Origin: an uncultured Bacteriovorax sp.
GTDB taxonomy: Bacteria > Bdellovibrionota > Bacteriovoracia > Bacteriovoracales > Bacteriovoracaceae
NCBI GenBank assembly: GCA_946482295.1
Contig: CAMLRB010000160.1
Location: 1 to 8,287, forward strand
Reading direction: 5' to 3'
Length of the DNA: 8,287 nucleotides
Part shown: positions 6,411 to 8,287 of the stretch, piece by piece
How the letters are laid out: every line of letters begins with the position of its first letter
Numbering within the stretch: the first letter of the stretch is position 1
Notes under the pieces: model-generated
Seen by the model: the letters and a program-made list of their open reading frames with translations, nothing else
What the model was told of the DNA's origin: nothing
Database searches by the model: none
Made by a program: the position numbers and the translations under genes

Positions 6411-7123
6411 AATTTATAGCCGAGATGGGCAGCCCTAAATTTAACTTCATTTGAAAGTATATTCACAATATCCGTTAAACTAAGTTCCGTCGTATCAAGC
6501 ATCATAGCGTCTTCTGCTTTTTTAAGAGGAGCTACTTCTCTATTTGTATCAGTATCATCACGCTTGCGAACGTCATCTTTAATCTGTTCAAGCGAAACGC
6601 TTTGATCCCCGCCTTCTTGAAGTTGCTTTAATCTTCTTTCTGCACGTGTATCTACTGATGCAGTAATAAAAAATTTGCAGAAAGATTGGGGAAATACAAC
6701 CGTTCCAATATCTCTTCCTTCCATCACGCAAATTTTATCCATGGCCAAATTGCGCTGAAACTCGAGAAGAAACTTTCTGACAGAAGGTAGTTGAGAAATA
6801 ATTGAAGCAAGACGAGAGACATGGTGCTCACGAATTTTTTCCGTTAAATCTTTGCCATTAATGCGGATGAGAACTTCAGGAGAAACTCCATACTCAACTT
6901 TCAAAGAACTCAAAAAGTTTTTAAGGGCTTCGCCTTCTTGCAAAACTATTTTTTGTTCATCTGCAATATAAGCAATCGCGCGAAACATCGCTCCTGTATC
7001 AATATAGAGCACATTGAGAGCGCGAGCGAGATCGCGAGCAATTGTAGATTTACCTGAACCTGAAGGTCCATCAATAGCAATGACCTGAGAATACTCAGCG
7101 TTTTCTTTATATGGAAAAGACAT
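6407..7123 (-). CDS. cmk: Cytidylate kinase
   Basis: Phosphorylates CMP and dCMP with ATP in pyrimidine nucleotide salvage and recycling. Seen: the P-loop GPSGSGKST (residues 19-27 from this start), DTGAMFRA (CMP-binding region), the signature GRDIGTVVFP, and the lid/C-terminal pattern RKRDDTDTNREVAPLKKAED followed by MMLDTT. From the ATG at 7123 the protein has 238 residues, close to the usual 220-235. An in-frame GTG at 7168 would add 15 residues of no recognisable homology, and the only AGG there overlaps the start itself. The ATG has GCGGA about 10 bases upstream, so I prefer it. The gene heads an apparent operon with the heptosyltransferase (4-base ATGA overlap) and the heptose kinase. 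No clear promoter was found in the short gap behind the transglycosylase gene. Confidence 0.93.
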   Translation of the reverse strand: MSFPYKENAEYSQVIAIDGPSGSGKSTIARDLARALNVLYIDTGAMFRAIAYIADEQKIVLQEGEALKNFLSSLKVEYGVSPEVLIRINGKDLTEKIREHHVSRLASIISQLPSVRKFLLEFQRNLAMDKICVMEGRDIGTVVFPQSFCKFFITASVDTRAERRLKQLQEGGDQSVSLEQIKDDVRKRDDTDTNREVAPLKKAEDAMMLDTTELSLTDIVNILSNEVKFRAAHLGYKL

Positions 7124-7223
7124 AGGGTTGTTTGTCCGCAAAAAATTATCAATTGTTAAATTTATCACCTATGAATGATAAAAAAAGACGCTGTGAAATG
7201 TAACTAAGAAAAAATTAAAAAAA

Positions 7224-8063
7224 TTAAGGGAATGAGGCCGTCAGATTCTCAGAAGTATCTGCAGGAAGAAGGGCGAGAAGTTGTTCTTCAAACTTTAAAC
7301 CTTGATTAACGACGACATATGTCTGTTCGTAAGGTCTAGGACGATTTTTAAATAGTGAACTGAAGTTTTTTGAAACGAGCGAATAACTCTCCTTCACTTT
7401 AACGAGATAGGAGAAAGTCGCAACGTCTAAAGTTTTTTCGACTAGACGGTTGCGTAATTTAGTCGGTCCCATATTATAGGCCACTGTCGCCAATCGGTAG
7501 TTCAGACGAAAATTATAAAGAAGTTTTTTTAGGTAAAAGACACCGACTTCAATATTTTCTTCTGGGTGATGCATGTTTTTAGCAGCTTCTTCAGGCGTTA
7601 CCTCTCGTCTCATTAATTGATAAAGAAATTGGGCCGTATCTGGTTTAATCTGCATAAGTCCTAAGGCATTTTTGGGACTTATCGCCTTGGTATTAAAATT
7701 ACTCTCCACCATCATGATTGCAATAATCCAGAAAGGATCAATTTGATAATCTACTGAAAAATTCATCACAGAAGCGAGGTAAGGTTTGAAATTCTTTTGG
7801 GTTCTTTCATCAAGAGATTGAAGAATAAGATCTTCAAATTCTTGTTTTGTTAATTCATGCGAACGTTTTAAAGGAACACCTGGATCAAATGCCGCTTCCA
7901 TTGCCTGATACCTATAATGAGCGATTTCTTGATCAGGGAGTGGTCCAAAAGGAATGGTGCCCGACTGCTCCATCGATGACAGACGAAGTGATGCAATCGT
8001 TCCGGCAAACATCCAAAACGAAGCAAGCATCAATGCGGTGAATGACCATTTTAAAAATTTCAT
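7224..8063 (-). CDS. Membrane-anchored lytic transglycosylase, SLT domain
   Basis: Predicted to cleave the MurNAc-GlcNAc bond of peptidoglycan, forming 1,6-anhydro ends, in the periplasm. Seen: 279 residues. The N-terminus has two lysines (Lys2, Lys5) and then a hydrophobic helix (about 7-27), without a lipobox cysteine, so it is a signal anchor or cleaved signal peptide. After a linker rich in charged residues comes an SLT domain at about 95-215, with the catalytic Glu120 in MMVESNFNTKAISPKNALG, the GLMQIKP motif (135-141) and AYNMGP (195-200). The last 60 residues are not recognised. It is smaller than E. coli Slt70 and closer to MltC/EmtA-like or generic SLT proteins. AGGGA lies 13 bases before this ATG and only 5 before an out-of-frame ATG that opens a three-codon frame. 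The gene is divergent from the plus-strand gene at 8237; no GC-rich terminator follows it. Confidence 0.9.
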   Translation of the reverse strand: MKFLKWSFTALMLASFWMFAGTIASLRLSSMEQSGTIPFGPLPDQEIAHYRYQAMEAAFDPGVPLKRSHELTKQEFEDLILQSLDERTQKNFKPYLASVMNFSVDYQIDPFWIIAIMMVESNFNTKAISPKNALGLMQIKPDTAQFLYQLMRREVTPEEAAKNMHHPEENIEVGVFYLKKLLYNFRLNYRLATVAYNMGPTKLRNRLVEKTLDVATFSYLVKVKESYSLVSKNFSSLFKNRPRPYEQTYVVVNQGLKFEEQLLALLPADTSENLTASFP

Positions 8064-8236
8064 GGTGACATGCTTATCCCTAGAATGCGATTCACGTCTA
8101 GACTCTAGCGGTCAAGTCTCACCTTTTTTCACAGTGCTTCTTAATGCTATGGACGTAACTATTGAATAATTACTTCCCTTTAACCAAATTCGGGGAAATA
8201 ATGGTCACAATAAAATTTTGTCCCAAGGACTAAACA
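8064..8236. other. Divergent intergenic region
   Basis: 173 bases lie between two genes transcribed away from each other, so both promoters should be here. Seen: a TTGACC on the minus strand near 8111-8116 without a matching -10 box at 16-18 bases; an 11-base palindrome CTAGACTCTAG at 8098-8108; and on the plus strand AATAAT (8165-8170) and TAAAAT as possible -10 boxes, each with a poor -35 partner. A short frame starting ATG at 8201 after GGGGA ends three bases before the plus-strand gene. I cannot assign either promoter firmly. Confidence 0.4.
8098..8108. repeat. Short palindrome upstream of the transglycosylase gene
   Basis: CTAGA-C-TCTAG is a perfect 5+1+5 inverted repeat lying 35-45 bases before the transglycosylase start. 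Its position would suit an operator, but a palindrome this short can arise by chance and no second copy is seen in the window. Confidence 0.25.
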
Positions 8237-8287
8237 ATGTCGTCAGACCTAAAGTTAAATCGTTTGAGCAAAGAAAAATCACTCTAC
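8237..8287 (+). CDS. Partial gene, possible thioredoxin-like DUF255/YyaL family protein (N-terminus)
   Basis: Only the first 17 codons are present, reading MSSDLKLNRLSKEKSLY, and the frame is open to the window edge. AAGGA lies 7 bases before the ATG, an ideal ribosome binding site, and the frame is divergent from the transglycosylase gene, so a real gene start is likely. The segment NRLSKEKSLY resembles the N-terminus of YyaL-type proteins (thioredoxin-like domain plus six-hairpin glycosidase-like domain), where NRL...E.SPYL is followed by QH..NPVDW. That part is outside the window, so the family call is from memory of a short motif and remains tentative. Confidence 0.55.
   Translation, partial: MSSDLKLNRLSKEKSLY

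Noticed and set aside
7124..7168. GTG at 7168 as the cmk start
   Set aside because: It adds 15 residues before the family's usual N-terminus, and its only AGG overlaps the GTG itself. The ATG at 7123 gives normal length and a weak but spaced GGA.
1..8287. CRISPR arrays, insertion sequences, tRNA, rRNA, phage or defence genes
   Set aside because: No regularly spaced repeats, transposase motifs or RNA gene signatures were seen on either strand; all full genes are core metabolism or envelope functions.

Overview
The window reads as chromosomal DNA from an AT-rich Gram-negative bacterium. All complete genes lie on the minus strand, and one gene fragment on the plus strand runs off the right edge. 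Two genes act on LPS core heptose, which indicates an outer membrane. The PheS form with a four-cysteine cluster, the AT-rich codon use and the gene mix would suit Bdellovibrionota (Bacteriovorax/Peredibacter-like), but that placement is inference.

Layout from right to left, in the direction of transcription. A partial plus-strand gene (from 8237), perhaps of the YyaL/DUF255 thioredoxin-like family, diverges from a membrane-anchored lytic transglycosylase (8063-7224). A three-gene cluster follows: cytidylate kinase (cmk), a GT9 heptosyltransferase joined to it by an ATGA overlap, and an HldA/RfaE1-type heptose-phosphate kinase two bases further on. After these comes a 565-base gap (4293-3729), then pheS and pheT, the two subunits of phenylalanyl-tRNA synthetase, 12 bases apart.

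The gap before pheS is not empty. It has a near-consensus sigma70 promoter (TTGACT, 17-base spacer, TAGTAT), then about 300 bases that fold into several good hairpins with a closing end-to-end helix, then a tail ending in a 12-bp intrinsic terminator with a U-rich run. This is an independent RNA gene of about 430 nt. By eye I cannot match it to RNase P RNA, tmRNA, SRP RNA, 6S RNA or a known riboswitch. It carries 12 GGA triplets against 3 on the opposite strand, so a CsrA-sponge role is one testable idea.

The left end (1-224), downstream of pheT, holds a second strong minus-strand promoter (TTGACG, 17-base spacer, TATTAT). It is followed at once by a 56-base irregular hairpin. This is the 5' end of another structured RNA or long leader whose body lies outside the window. 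The protein-coding part is ordinary core metabolism and envelope biogenesis; the two RNA loci are what deserve attention. I see no CRISPR array, insertion sequence, tRNA or rRNA.
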